Shown here piece by piece: positions 20,058 to 28,788 of a DNA stretch of 64,000 nucleotides. The stretch is from positions 310,001 through 374,000 of the forward strand of contig JACKDV010000001.1 of NCBI GenBank assembly GCA_020633315.1. The letters are read 5' to 3'. Within the stretch, counting starts at the first letter, position 1; each line of letters starts with the position of its first letter. Source of the stretch: Myxococcales bacterium (lineage in GTDB: Bacteria; Myxococcota_A; Polyangia; Nannocystales; Nannocystaceae). The notes below the pieces were generated by a model. The model did no database searches, was not told the origin of the DNA, and saw only the letters and a program-made list of their open reading frames with translations. A program made the translations under genes and the position numbers.

Positions 20058-20999
20058 ATGCGCGAGGCTCTGCAGCGGTTCGTGGCGCACCTGCGCGACG
20101 AGGTGCGGGCCTCGCCGCACACGGTGAAGGCCTACCACCGCGACATCGCGCAGTTCCTCGACACGGTGGAGCAGACCACCGGGCGCGAGGCCACCCCCGA
20201 CGACCTGGCCGTCCGGCAGGTGCGGGCCCACCTCGCGCGCATGCACGGCAAGCGGGCGCCGAGCACCATGTCGCGCAAGCTCTCGGCGCTGCGGCGCTTC
20301 GGCGAGTTCCTGCGGCGCGAGGGCCTGCGCGAGGACAACGAGGCGGCGCTCGTCCAGAACCCCAAGCGGGGGCAGCGGCTGCCGGTGGCGCTGCCGGTGG
20401 ACGACGTGACCGCGATGATCGAGGCGCCGATCGCCGATCCCCTCGATCCCACCGAGGTCCGTCGCCGTCGCGATCGCGCGGTGCTCGAGGTGCTCTACGG
20501 CGGGGGCCTGCGCGTGAGCGAGTGCGTCAAGCTCGACCTGAGCCACCTGCGCTGGGACGGCGAGCGCCTGCTGGTGCGGGTGGTCTCGGGCAAGGGCGGC
20601 AAGGATCGCATCGTGCCCCTGGGGCGCCCCGCCGCCCAGGCGCTGCGCGAGTACCTGGCGCTGCGCGAGCACCTGCTCACGCCCCGCTCGCCGGCCGAGG
20701 CGGTGTTCCTGGGCAACCGCGGCGGGCGGCTCTCCGACCGACAGGTGCGCTACCTGGTGGAGCGCCGCAGCAGCGAGCAGGCGCGGGCTCGCATCAGCCC
20801 CCACGGCCTGCGGCACAGCTTCGCCACCCACCTGCTCGAGAGCGGCTGCGACCTGCGGGCGATCCAGTCGATGCTGGGCCACGCGAGCCTGTCCACCACC
20901 CAGCGCTACACCCACCTGAGCATGGGGCGGCTGATGGACGTGTACGAGCAAGCCCACCCGCGGGCGCGGCCCAAGCCCAGCGAGGGCGACGGGCACTGA
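20058..20999 (+). CDS. tyrosine recombinase of the XerC/XerD family
   Basis: 313 residues, the usual length. An N-terminal SAM-like core-binding domain (residues 1-105) is followed by a catalytic domain with the complete R-K-H-R-H-Y set: Arg152 in GGGLRVSE, Lys179 in SGKGGKDR, His249/Arg252 in SPHGLRHSFATH, His275 in LGHASLSTTQRYTH and nucleophile Tyr284. It most probably resolves chromosome dimers at dif; XerC and XerD cannot be told apart from sequence reading alone. No integron, phage genes or attachment repeats surround it, which favours the housekeeping role. Confidence 0.9.
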   Translation: MREALQRFVAHLRDEVRASPHTVKAYHRDIAQFLDTVEQTTGREATPDDLAVRQVRAHLARMHGKRAPSTMSRKLSALRRFGEFLRREGLREDNEAALVQNPKRGQRLPVALPVDDVTAMIEAPIADPLDPTEVRRRRDRAVLEVLYGGGLRVSECVKLDLSHLRWDGERLLVRVVSGKGGKDRIVPLGRPAAQALREYLALREHLLTPRSPAEAVFLGNRGGRLSDRQVRYLVERRSSEQARARISPHGLRHSFATHLLESGCDLRAIQSMLGHASLSTTQRYTHLSMGRLMDVYEQAHPRARPKPSEGDGH

Positions 21000-21027
21000 G
21001 CTGTTCCCCGGCGCCGCGCGGTGGGGC

Positions 21028-21033
21028 TATGCT
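21028..21033 (+). promoter_or_regulatory. -10-like TATGCT, 6 nt before MOSC GTG
   Basis: TATGCT, 6-nt gap, GTG 21040; no Shine-Dalgarno. Confidence 0.55.
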
Positions 21034-21039
21034 CCCGGC

Positions 21040-21573
21040 GTGCGCAGCTTCGACGAGCTCGAGGCCGGCTGGCGAGCCAGCGAGCCTCCCTCCACGTCCC
21101 GCGGAACGGTGCAGCTGCTGGTGGCGCGGCGGGGGAAGGGAGAGCACCAGGTGCTGCCGCGGGCCGAGATCACGGTGGAGGGCGGGCTCGGGGGCGATCG
21201 CTGGGTGGAGGGCTCGCGACCCAGCCGGCGGCGACAGATCACCCTGATGAACGTGCGGGCGGCCGAGCTGGTCGCCGACGGGCAGCCGCTGCACATGCCG
21301 GGCGACAACGTGCTGGTCGACCTCGACCTGAGCACCGCCGTCGCGCCTCCCGGCACCCGCCTGCGCCTGGGCGGCGTGCGGCTCGAGGTCACCGACGCCC
21401 CGCACACCGGCTGCGCCAAGTTCGAGGCGCGCTTCGGGGCCGAGGCGATGCGCTGGGTCAACCACAAGGGGCACGCCGAGCGACGCCTGCGGGGAATCCA
21501 CTGCCGGGTGCTCGAGGGCGGCACGGTGACGGTGGGCGATCCCGTGACCGTCGAGCCGCCCGCGGCCGACTAG
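21040..21573 (+). CDS. MOSC-domain protein
   Basis: 177 residues, essentially one MOSC domain. Key elements are EGGLGGDRW at 47-55, the RQITLMN strand, LEVTDAPHTGCAKFEARFGAEAMRWVN containing the conserved Cys of MOSC proteins, and a C-terminal RGIHCRVLEGGTVTVGDPV. In MoCo sulfurases and the YiiM/mARC groups this Cys binds molybdenum cofactor or carries sulfur, so a role in detoxification or sulfur transfer is possible. Its TAG stop overlaps the stop of the convergent PDZ lipoprotein gene (shared CTAG). Confidence 0.85.
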   Translation: MRSFDELEAGWRASEPPSTSRGTVQLLVARRGKGEHQVLPRAEITVEGGLGGDRWVEGSRPSRRRQITLMNVRAAELVADGQPLHMPGDNVLVDLDLSTAVAPPGTRLRLGGVRLEVTDAPHTGCAKFEARFGAEAMRWVNHKGHAERRLRGIHCRVLEGGTVTVGDPVTVEPPAAD

Positions 21574-22316
21574 CTGATGATCTCGATCGTCAGCGCCAGC
21601 GGCTTGCCCCTGCGCTCGACCTCCACCAAGAAGCGCTTGGCCTTGCGCAGCTTGGTGTAGAGCTCCATCGCGGCGTCGATGCCGTCGATCTCGTCGCCGT
21701 TGATCGACACCAGCATGTCCCCGTTCTCGAGGCCGAGCAGCTTGGGGAGGCTGCCGCGGCGGATCCCGTAGAGCTTGAAGCCCTGGACGACCCCGTCGCG
21801 CTGGCTGGGGACCACCCGCGCCTGCCTGGTGAGCAGGGCCGGGTTGGCCATCAGGTGATCGAGGAAGGCGCGGTCGATGCTGCACTCGATGCGATCGATC
21901 GCGGGCTCGGTGCACTGGATGCCCTCGGCGGCGCCCTCGATCTCGCGGCTGGAGCTGGACCCGAGCTCCTCGCCGCCGAGCAGATCGTCCTCGCTGGGCG
22001 AGCTCGGGTCGCCGAGCGAGTCGAACAGGGAGCGCCGTCGGAGCTCGCGCTCGGCTCGCTTGGCCTCGCGCTCGGCCTCGCGGGCGGCTCGCCGGGTCTC
22101 GAGCTCGGCCAGGCGGGCCTGGTGCTCCGCCTCCTCGCGGGTCTCCTTGTCGGCCTGGGCCGTGGTCCAGTCGGCTACGGTCTGCACCTGGGTCTCCAGC
22201 GCGGCCAGGCGCGCGTCGATCTGGTCGAGGCGGGAGACGAGCTCGGCATCGGATCCCTCGGAGGCACAGGCGAGGACGAGCAGGCACAGCGAGGCGGCGA
22301 GGCGTGAGGGCGACAC
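21570..22316 (-). CDS. lipoprotein with coiled coil and GspC-like PDZ domain
   Basis: 248 residues. MSPSRLAASLCLLVLAC is a lipoprotein signal peptide. Residues 25-100 form a heptad-rich coiled coil (LVSRLDQIDARLAALETQVQ... and an Ala/Arg/Glu-rich helix). A short acidic linker follows, then residues about 130-248 match the C-terminal periplasmic part of type II secretion GspC: VVPSQRDGVVQGFKLYGIRRGSLPKLLGLENGDMLVSINGDEI. In GspC this domain links inner-membrane and outer-membrane secretin parts. Here there are no gsp genes nearby and a lipid anchor replaces the membrane helix, so it may be a free-standing adaptor. It starts with GTG. Confidence 0.75.
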   Translation of the reverse strand: MSPSRLAASLCLLVLACASEGSDAELVSRLDQIDARLAALETQVQTVADWTTAQADKETREEAEHQARLAELETRRAAREAEREAKRAERELRRRSLFDSLGDPSSPSEDDLLGGEELGSSSSREIEGAAEGIQCTEPAIDRIECSIDRAFLDHLMANPALLTRQARVVPSQRDGVVQGFKLYGIRRGSLPKLLGLENGDMLVSINGDEIDGIDAAMELYTKLRKAKRFLVEVERRGKPLALTIEIIS

Positions 22317-22541
22317 GGGTCACTGTCCCACGAAAGCGCCGGCGGCCCCAGGGGCCGGGGCCCCACGCGGGGGGCGGGGCGGGACCGAGCGCGGGGGCCG
22401 GGCGGCTCGAGCCTCCAATGGGCCCTACGACGCCGAATTCGGCGCTGGACGAGGAAACTTCGATCGACTCGCCGCGGGCCCCGACCACCCCCATCGAAGC
22501 GCGCCGAGCCCCTCCCGGGCGGCGCCGAAACGAGGAAGACC

Positions 22542-23228
22542 ATGGACACCAAGCGCATCACTCTCCCCCTCCTTTGCACCCTCGGCCTGGCCCTCGGCGG
22601 CTGCGATCACGAGGACGACTCGGTCCTCGACCGCAGCGACGAGCAGGAGCTCGTCGACGAGCCCAGCTCGCTGCCCGCCCCGCGCGGCCCGGAGGGCGCG
22701 GGCAGCCTCGCGAGCGACGATGCCCCCGCGTCGAGCGTGGTCTACTCCTCGTCCTACGAGGGGCTCAGCACCCCGCAGGATCTCGCCGACGGCGACATCG
22801 TGATGATCAAGAGCTACACCCGCGGCTACCTGGGGTGCTTCGACGGCGAGGCCTCGCTCGCGGCGAGCCCGTTCGACATCGACAACTACGTGTGGCAGGT
22901 GCACGTGGTCGACATCGACGAGGACGGCAGCTCGGAGTACCAGCTCGAGCTCATCGACGACACCGGCCTCACCGGCACCTTCCTCAAGATGGACGACGAG
23001 GGCGACGTGTACTGCGGCGAGATCACCGGGATCGGCGACGCCTCGTCGTGGAACAAGGACTCCCACAACCTGAGCGGCGGCGGCAGCCAGTACCGCAAGC
23101 GTCACTTCCAGATGCAGAATTTCAAGCAGGGCCTGTGCCTGCGCGCCCCGGCGAGCCTGATCGCCGACTCCAACGACTGCAGCGCCATGACCTGGGGCAT
23201 GGCGTTCTGGGTGGAGGTCATCGCCTGA
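22542..23228 (+). CDS. lipoprotein of unknown function
   Basis: 228 residues. MDTKRITLPLLCTLGLALGGC is a lipoprotein signal with lipobox ALGG-C. After a 45-residue acidic linker comes a globular domain of about 140 residues, rich in aromatic residues and Asp (VMIKSYTRGYLGCFDGE, HVVDIDEDGSSEYQLELID, FKQGLCLRAP). The spaced YLGCFDG and GLCLRAP segments are reminiscent of beta-trefoil lectin repeats, but I cannot assign the fold. A GAGGAAG purine run lies 3-9 nt before the ATG, so it has a conventional ribosome binding site. Transcribed towards the formate dehydrogenase operon and separated from it by a strong hairpin. Confidence 0.65.
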   Translation: MDTKRITLPLLCTLGLALGGCDHEDDSVLDRSDEQELVDEPSSLPAPRGPEGAGSLASDDAPASSVVYSSSYEGLSTPQDLADGDIVMIKSYTRGYLGCFDGEASLAASPFDIDNYVWQVHVVDIDEDGSSEYQLELIDDTGLTGTFLKMDDEGDVYCGEITGIGDASSWNKDSHNLSGGGSQYRKRHFQMQNFKQGLCLRAPASLIADSNDCSAMTWGMAFWVEVIA

Positions 23229-23252
23229 GCGCCGCCCGTGGGTCGAGCCCGT

Positions 23253-23277
23253 CGCGTCCGCCGGAGGGGCGGACGCG
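23253..23277. terminator. bidirectional hairpin terminator candidate
   Basis: Perfect 10-bp stem CGCGTCCGCC/GGCGGACGCG with loop GGAGG, lying between convergent genes. No U-tract; GC-rich hairpins alone are common in such genomes. Confidence 0.55.
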
Positions 23278-23295
23278 GGGGCGGCCCGGGCGGGG

Positions 23296-26037
23296 CTACC
23301 GAGCCACCGCCTCCACCCGCACCGGGCACACCTTGAGCTCGGCCGTCTCGGTGATCGGGTCGTAGCCGGCGCCCGTGAGCACGTTGACCGGCACGTCGCC
23401 GAAGGAGAACGAGCAGAACACGGTCCCTCGCGGCGAGCGATCGTTGGCCTGCACCTTCATCTCCACCGCGCCCTTGCTGCCCGACACCCGGCACCACTGG
23501 CCGTCCTGGAGGCCCCACGCGGCCACGTCGTCGGGGTGCACCTCGAGCACCTCCTCGGGCACGAAGTAGTGCATGCCGGCGCGGCCGGTCATGGTGCGGG
23601 TGTGGTAGTGCTGCAGGCGACGCCCGGTGGTGAGCCACACCGGGAAGCGCTCCGAGACCACCTCGGCGGGGTCGCGGAAGCCCACCCGCACGAACTTGCC
23701 CCGGCCGCTGGCGGTGGGGAAGTCGTGCTCGTGCAGGCGCGGGGTGCCGGGGTGGCCGGGCTCGGGCACTGGCCAGTGGTAGGCGGCCGTTCCGGCCTTC
23801 TCCCAGTCGAGCCCCTTGTAGATCCCCGACAGGCTGCACAGCTCGTCGAAGACCTCCTGCGGCGACTGCCAGTCGAAGCCCGGGCTGCCCATGCGCTTGG
23901 CGATCTGGGCCACGATCCACCACTCGGGCTTGGCCTGCCCCATGGGGGGCACCGCGGCCCGCACCCGCTGCACGCGGCGCTCGGTGTTGGTGAACACCCC
24001 GTCGGTCTCGCCCCACGCGGTGGCGGGCAGCACCACGTCGGCCAGCTCGGCCGTCTCGGTGCGGAACAGGTCGATCACCACCAGGTGGTCGAGCGCGCGC
24101 AGGGCCTTGTCGCAGTGGTCTCGATCGGGGTCGCTGACCAGGGTGTTCTCGCCGCAGATCAGCATGGCCCACAGCTCGCCGTGGGCCGCCCGGTCGAGGG
24201 CCTGCACCTTGGTGATGCCCTTGACCGCCTCGATCTCGCGCCCGTAGGCCTCGCTGAAGCGCTTGGCGTGGGCGGGATCGGTGACCGGCTGGAACCCGGG
24301 GAAGTTGTTGGGCAGCGCCCCGCAGTCCCCCGCGCCCTGGATGTTGTTCTGCCCGCGCATGGGGTTGATCCCCGTGCCCTCGCGGCCGATGTGGCCGGTC
24401 ATCAGGGCCAGGTTGCACAGGCTCTGCACGTTGTCGACGCCGCAGATGTGCTCGGTGATCCCCAGGGTGTAGTAGATGGCCCCGCGCTCGGCCCGGGCGT
24501 ACATCAGGGCCGCACGCTCGATGTCGGCGGCCGGCACCCCGCAGATGCTCTGCGCCCACTCGGGGGTGAACTGGCGCACGTGCTCGAGGAAGGCCTCGGC
24601 CTCCTCGGTGCGGGCCTCCATGAACTCGCGGTTCACCAGGCCCTCGCGGTCGATCACGTGGGCCATGCCCAGCAGCAGGGCCACGTCGGTGCCGACCCGC
24701 AGGGGCAGGTACAGGTCGGCCGCCTCGGCCAGCGGGATCCGCCGCGGATCGGCGACGATCATCTTCGCGCCGCTGCGCAGCGCTCGCTTGAGCCGCGTGG
24801 CGGCCACGGGGTGGCACTCGGTCATGTTGGTCCCGATGGCGAAGATCACCTCGGGCTTCTCCATGTCCGCCAGCGGGTTGGACATCGCCCCTCGACCGAT
24901 CGTGGCGGCCAGACCGGCCACCGTGGGAGCGTGTCAAGCTCGTGAGCAGTTGTCGATGTAGTTGCTGCCGTAGCTGACCCGGATGAATTTCTGGATCGCG
25001 TAGGCCGACTCGTGGGGAGCGCGGCCCGAGGCGATGGCATAGGTGCCGTGCTGGCCGTGCTCGTCGCGGGCCTTGGCGAAGCCGGCCGCGGCCCGATCGA
25101 GCGCCTCATCCCAGGTGGCGGGGTGGAGCTGGCCGTCCTTGCCGCGCACCAGCGGGGTGGTGAGCCGATCCTCGCTCTGCACCCAGTCGAAGGCGAACTG
25201 TCCCTTCACGCACAGCGCCCCGAGGTTGGCGGGGCCGTCCATGGCGGGGCGGATGCCCACCAGACGGTCGCCCTTGCTCAGCAGGTCGACCGAGCAGCCC
25301 ACCCCGCAGTAGGGGCAGATCGAGCGGGTGGCCACGATGGGCTCGGGCCGGGCCTCGGCGCGCAGGGCCTTGCGATCGGCGAGCGCCCCGGTGGGGCAGG
25401 TCTGCACGCACTGGCCGCAGAAGGTGCAGGCCGAGTCGCGCAGGTGGCCGTCGAACTCCACCGTGATCTGGGTGGCGAAGCCGCGGCCCTTGACGCTGAT
25501 CGCATAGTCGCCCTCCCGCTCGGCGCACACCCGCACGCAGCGGTAGCAGGAGATGCACTGGTCGTAGTCGCGGGCGATGAAGGGGTTGTCGTCGTCGGGG
25601 CGGCTGTGCCCCGACTTGCGGCCCTGCATGCGCTCACCGGTCACCCCGTAGCGCTCCCGCAGGTGGTGCAGCTCCTGGCTGGCGTGGCCGCGCAGCGGAT
25701 CGATGCGGGCCTCGGGGTTCTCGGAGACCACCAGCTCGAGCAGGGTCTTGCGGTGCCGCTCCACCCGCTCGCTGCGGGTGTGCACCACCATGCCGGGCAG
25801 CGCCTGGGTGGTGCACGAGGCCACCGGGTTGCGCTGCCCTTCCACCTCCACCACGCACAGGCGGCAGCCCCCGAAGGGATCGAGGCGGTCGTCGTAGCAC
25901 AGGGTGGGGACCTCGGTGCGCAGGCGCTGGCTCACCTGGTAGAGGGTCTCGCCCACGGAGAACGAGACCTCCTGGCCGTCCATGGTGAGGACGAGCTCGC
26001 GGGCCTCGGGGGTCGATGCGGTGGTGTGGGTGGTCAT
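23296..26037 (-). CDS. fdhA: formate dehydrogenase alpha subunit, selenoprotein (UGA-encoded Sec368)
   Basis: Reads as two ORFs (26037-24934 and 24921-23296) in one frame, joined by a single in-frame TGA at 24934-24936. The combined 913-residue protein is a complete NAD-linked formate dehydrogenase catalytic subunit. It has a 2Fe-2S domain (Cys47, 58, 61, 75), NuoG-like His, two 4Fe-4S sites (Cys161/164/167/171 and Cys204/207/210/214), the molybdopterin-domain 4Fe-4S (CPYCGVGC, Cys241/244/248/276) and the bis-MGD body. The TGA falls exactly at the metal-ligand position (DNCSRA-U-HAPTVAGL) occupied by Sec or Cys in all formate dehydrogenases. A SECIS hairpin follows. It oxidises formate to CO2, passing electrons to the NuoEF-like partner upstream; ATG 26037 overlaps that gene's stop (ATGA). 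Confidence 0.9.
24886..24931 (-). promoter_or_regulatory. bacterial SECIS element in fdhA
   Basis: Starts 2 nt past the UGA. Lower stem CGCTCC/GGGGCG (one G-U) and upper stem GGTGGC/GCCGCC (one U-G) close a CGGTCTG loop. GGTCTG begins at nucleotide 22 counted from the U of UGA, the same offset and loop sequence as I recall for E. coli fdhF. SelB binds such loops to deliver Sec-tRNA. Confidence 0.85.
24934..24936 (-). other. fdhA: recoded UGA (selenocysteine codon)
   Basis: In-frame TGA, codon 368, between DNCSRA and HAPTVAGL. The flanking reading frame is intact and conserved on both sides, which argues against a true stop. Confidence 0.85.
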
Positions 26038-27689
26038 GCCTTCCTCCCGGCGAGGTGGCGAGCCACCTGGTCTGGAAAGTAGCGGAGCAAGCTGTCGGTG
26101 ATGAGCGGCGCGGCGGTGCCCAGGCCGCAGGCGCTGGTGGCCTTCATGGCGTCGCCGATGTCGGTGACCTCGGCCGTCCAGGCGTCGAGCGTGACGGGGC
26201 CGCCCCCGCTCAGGCGCTCGGTGAGGCGCTGGGTGCCGATGCGGCAGGGGAAGCACTTGCCGCAGGACTCGTGGGCGAAGAACTCCATGGCTTCGTGGGC
26301 CAGCTCGACCATGTGGCGGGTGTCGTCGAAGACCATGATGCCGCCGGCGCCCAGGAACGCCCCGCGGGCGCGCAGGCAGGGCTCGTCGAGCGTGACCGCG
26401 GGCGTGCCCTGGAGGGCATCGGGGCCGAGCAGGCCGCCCGAGAGGCCGGCCATGGTCACCGCCTGGATCGTGCGCCCGGGGGCGGGGCCGCCGGCCCACT
26501 CGTGCAGCAGCGTGCGCAGGGGCAGGCCGATCGGCACCTCGTAGTTGCCGGGGCGCTGCACGTCGCCGGAGAGGCTGATCACCTTGGTCCCGGCGTGATC
26601 ACCCAGGCCCAGGTCGCGGTACCACGCGGCGCCGTGGCGGAGGATCGGGGCCACCGCGCACAGGGTCTCCACGTTGTTGACCACGGTGGGCCGGTCCTCG
26701 AAGCCGTGGGTGACGGGGTAGGGCGGTCGGTTGCGCGGGAAGGGGTGCTTGCCCTCGAGGCTGTTGAGCAGCGAGGTCTCCTCGCCGCACACGTAGGCCC
26801 CCGCGCCGCGTCGAACGTAGAGGTCGAAGCCGTCGAGCAGGCCCACGCGCTGGGCCTCGGCGATGGCGTCCTCGAGGATCACCAGGGTCTGCGGGTACTC
26901 GTAGCGCAGGTAGATGAAGCCGCGGGTGGCCCCGGTGGCCAGGGCCGCGATCGCCATGCCCTCGACGAGCGCATGGGGATCGTGATCCATGAGCGCCCGG
27001 TCCTTGAAGCAGCCGGGCTCGCCCTCGTCGGCGTTGCACACGATGGTCTTGGGCCCGCCGGGGGCCTGGGCCACCGCCTTCCACTTGCGCCCGGTGGGAA
27101 AGCCCGCGCCGCCGCGCCCGGCCAGGCCGCTGGCCGTGATCACGTCGATGATCTCGTTGGGCGTCATGGTGTCGCGGGCGGCGGTCAGCGCCCGGTAGCC
27201 GCCGGTGCTGCGGTAGCCGGCCAGGGTGGCGCGGTCATGGGTGCGGATCTCCGCGAAGACGCACTCGCCTCGATCGCCGGGGTAGGGTGGGGGCAGGGGC
27301 GAGGGCTCCTCGGCGAGGCCGTCGGGGGTGGAGCCCACCCGCACGAGGTCGCCCTGGAGCACCGGCACCGGCCCGTCGCAGCGACCGGCGCAGGGCATGA
27401 CGGTGGCGCCCGGCAGTCCCTGGAGCAGCGCCTGGGTGCCCCGGTGCTTGCACACCGGTCCGTCGCACACCCGCGGGGCCGCCTTGCCGGGCGGCTGGCG
27501 CGAGAAGTGGTGATAGAAGGTGACGGTCCCGAACAGGTCGGCGATGGGGAGCCGCAGGCCCTTGGCCACGGCCCGCAGGGCGTCGTCGCTGAGGTAGCCG
27601 TCGCGATCGTGGAGCGCGTGCAGCAACGGAAGCAGGGGCGCCGGCTCCCCGCGCCAGCGTGCGATGAGCTCGTCGTTCGAGTGTTTCAC
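26034..27689 (-). CDS. NuoE-NuoF fusion, NAD-reducing subunit of formate dehydrogenase
   Basis: 551 residues. Residues 1-125 are a NuoE-like thioredoxin-fold 2Fe-2S domain (Cys75, Cys80, Cys100, Cys104 in VCDGPVC...VMPCAGRC). Residues about 140-551 are NuoF-like: GRGGAGFPTGRKW for FMN/NADH, NADEGEPGCFKDR, GAGAYVCGEETSLLNSLEG, and the 4Fe-4S site ESCGKCFPC plus TSACGLG (Cys476/479/482/521). In soluble NAD-dependent formate dehydrogenases these are separate gamma and beta subunits; here they are one chain. It takes electrons from FdhA and reduces NAD+. GTG start, with TACCCT about 26 nt upstream; its stop overlaps the fdhA start. Confidence 0.9.
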   Translation of the reverse strand: MKHSNDELIARWRGEPAPLLPLLHALHDRDGYLSDDALRAVAKGLRLPIADLFGTVTFYHHFSRQPPGKAAPRVCDGPVCKHRGTQALLQGLPGATVMPCAGRCDGPVPVLQGDLVRVGSTPDGLAEEPSPLPPPYPGDRGECVFAEIRTHDRATLAGYRSTGGYRALTAARDTMTPNEIIDVITASGLAGRGGAGFPTGRKWKAVAQAPGGPKTIVCNADEGEPGCFKDRALMDHDPHALVEGMAIAALATGATRGFIYLRYEYPQTLVILEDAIAEAQRVGLLDGFDLYVRRGAGAYVCGEETSLLNSLEGKHPFPRNRPPYPVTHGFEDRPTVVNNVETLCAVAPILRHGAAWYRDLGLGDHAGTKVISLSGDVQRPGNYEVPIGLPLRTLLHEWAGGPAPGRTIQAVTMAGLSGGLLGPDALQGTPAVTLDEPCLRARGAFLGAGGIMVFDDTRHMVELAHEAMEFFAHESCGKCFPCRIGTQRLTERLSGGGPVTLDAWTAEVTDIGDAMKATSACGLGTAAPLITDSLLRYFPDQVARHLAGRKA

Positions 27690-27800
27690 GGCAGGTGCGG
27701 CAAGGGCGGGGCGAGGGTACCACCCCGGGTCGAGCCATCGAAACGACGAAGTTGCGGCCGGGGAGGCCTCCCGGGCGGGAGGCGAGCCGCGCGCGGAGGC

Positions 27801-28688
27801 CTAGCGCCGCAGCGCCCCTGCGATCCCCAAGAGCACCAGCGAGGTGCCCAGCAAGGTGGTGAGGGCCAGCGGCTCGCCCTCCACCGCCCAGCCCAGCCAC
27901 AGGGCGATCGCCGGGGTGACGTAGGCGATGAGGCTCAGCCGACTGGCGGAGACGAAGCGCAGCAGCCAGTAGTAGAGGCCGAAGGTCACCGCGGTGCCGA
28001 CCACCGCGAGATAGAGCACGCTGCCGATGGCGGCGGGGCCGAGGGAGAGATCGGCGAGCGACTCGGTGGGCAGCGCGGCGAGCCACAGCACCGTGGCGCC
28101 CACGAGCATGCCGTTGCGGTTGAGCAAGGTGGCGGAGACGCGGGTGCCGTGGCGCTTGATCACCACCTGGCCCACCGCGGCCGACAGCGGGCTGAGCAGC
28201 AGCAGCGCGCCGGCGGCCAGCGCCTCGGGCCCGATCGCCCGCAGGTCGGTGACGAACAGCACCGCCACTCCGCCCAGGCCGAGCAAGAGCCCCGCCCACT
28301 GGCGCGGTCGCAGGCGCTCGCCGGGGAGCCAGCGGTGGGCGATGGCACCGGTGAGCAGCGGGAACACGGCCCACAGCACGCTGGCCACCCCCGAGGGCAC
28401 CACGGTCTCGGCCAGGTAGATGGCGCCGTACGAGATCGCGAAGTTGAGGGTGCCCATCGCGATCGCCAGCCACGGTGGGGGCCGCTCGCCGCCCTCGCGG
28501 CGGTGCAGGAAGGGGGCGAGCAGGGCCAGCACCAGCGCGGCGAGGGTGAAGCGAGCGGCCGCGGCCGTGAGCGGGGGCAGCTCGCGCAGGCCGGTCTTGA
28601 TCACCAGCCAGGTGCTGCCCCAGATCGCACACAGCAGCACGAGGGTGACGATGACGGTGAGCCGGCCGGGGCCCGCGGGGCGGTCCAT
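27801..28688 (-). CDS. EamA/DMT-superfamily transporter
   Basis: 295 residues with ten predicted membrane helices in two repeats, beginning VTLVLLCAIWGSTWLVIKTGLRELPPLTAAAARF, the diagnostic first EamA helix pair. The second repeat begins at SPLSAAVGQVVIKRHG. Family members export amino acids or other small metabolites; substrate unknown. The longer frame starts at 28754, but ATG 28688 places the first helix correctly and has TATCGA 9 nt upstream. Divergent from nothing nearby; the NuoEF gene starts on the same strand 112 bp downstream. Confidence 0.85.
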   Translation of the reverse strand: MDRPAGPGRLTVIVTLVLLCAIWGSTWLVIKTGLRELPPLTAAAARFTLAALVLALLAPFLHRREGGERPPPWLAIAMGTLNFAISYGAIYLAETVVPSGVASVLWAVFPLLTGAIAHRWLPGERLRPRQWAGLLLGLGGVAVLFVTDLRAIGPEALAAGALLLLSPLSAAVGQVVIKRHGTRVSATLLNRNGMLVGATVLWLAALPTESLADLSLGPAAIGSVLYLAVVGTAVTFGLYYWLLRFVSASRLSLIAYVTPAIALWLGWAVEGEPLALTTLLGTSLVLLGIAGALRR

Positions 28689-28697
28689 TCGATGCGG

Positions 28698-28703
28698 TCG
28701 ATA
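28698..28703 (-). promoter_or_regulatory. -10-like TATCGA, 9 nt before EamA ATG
   Basis: Minus-strand TATCGA, 9-nt gap, ATG 28688; weaker match because the last base is A. Confidence 0.3.
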
Positions 28704-28788
28704 GCCCCGCTCGTGGGCGCTGTCCAGGCCCGGCGAGGGTCGGCGGGGAGCCACGGTCGTGGCTCGCGGGCGCGGGCGGGCCCGGCGA

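Noticed and set aside
20058..20999. Phage or integron integrase
   Set aside because: No attachment-site repeats, excisionase, cassettes or phage genes nearby; housekeeping Xer fits better.
24934..26499. Separate ferredoxin-like protein ending at the TGA, with a distinct molybdopterin oxidoreductase downstream
   Set aside because: Both parts share one frame, the break is a single TGA at the catalytic Sec/Cys position, and the second part would start inside the conserved HAPTVAGL motif.
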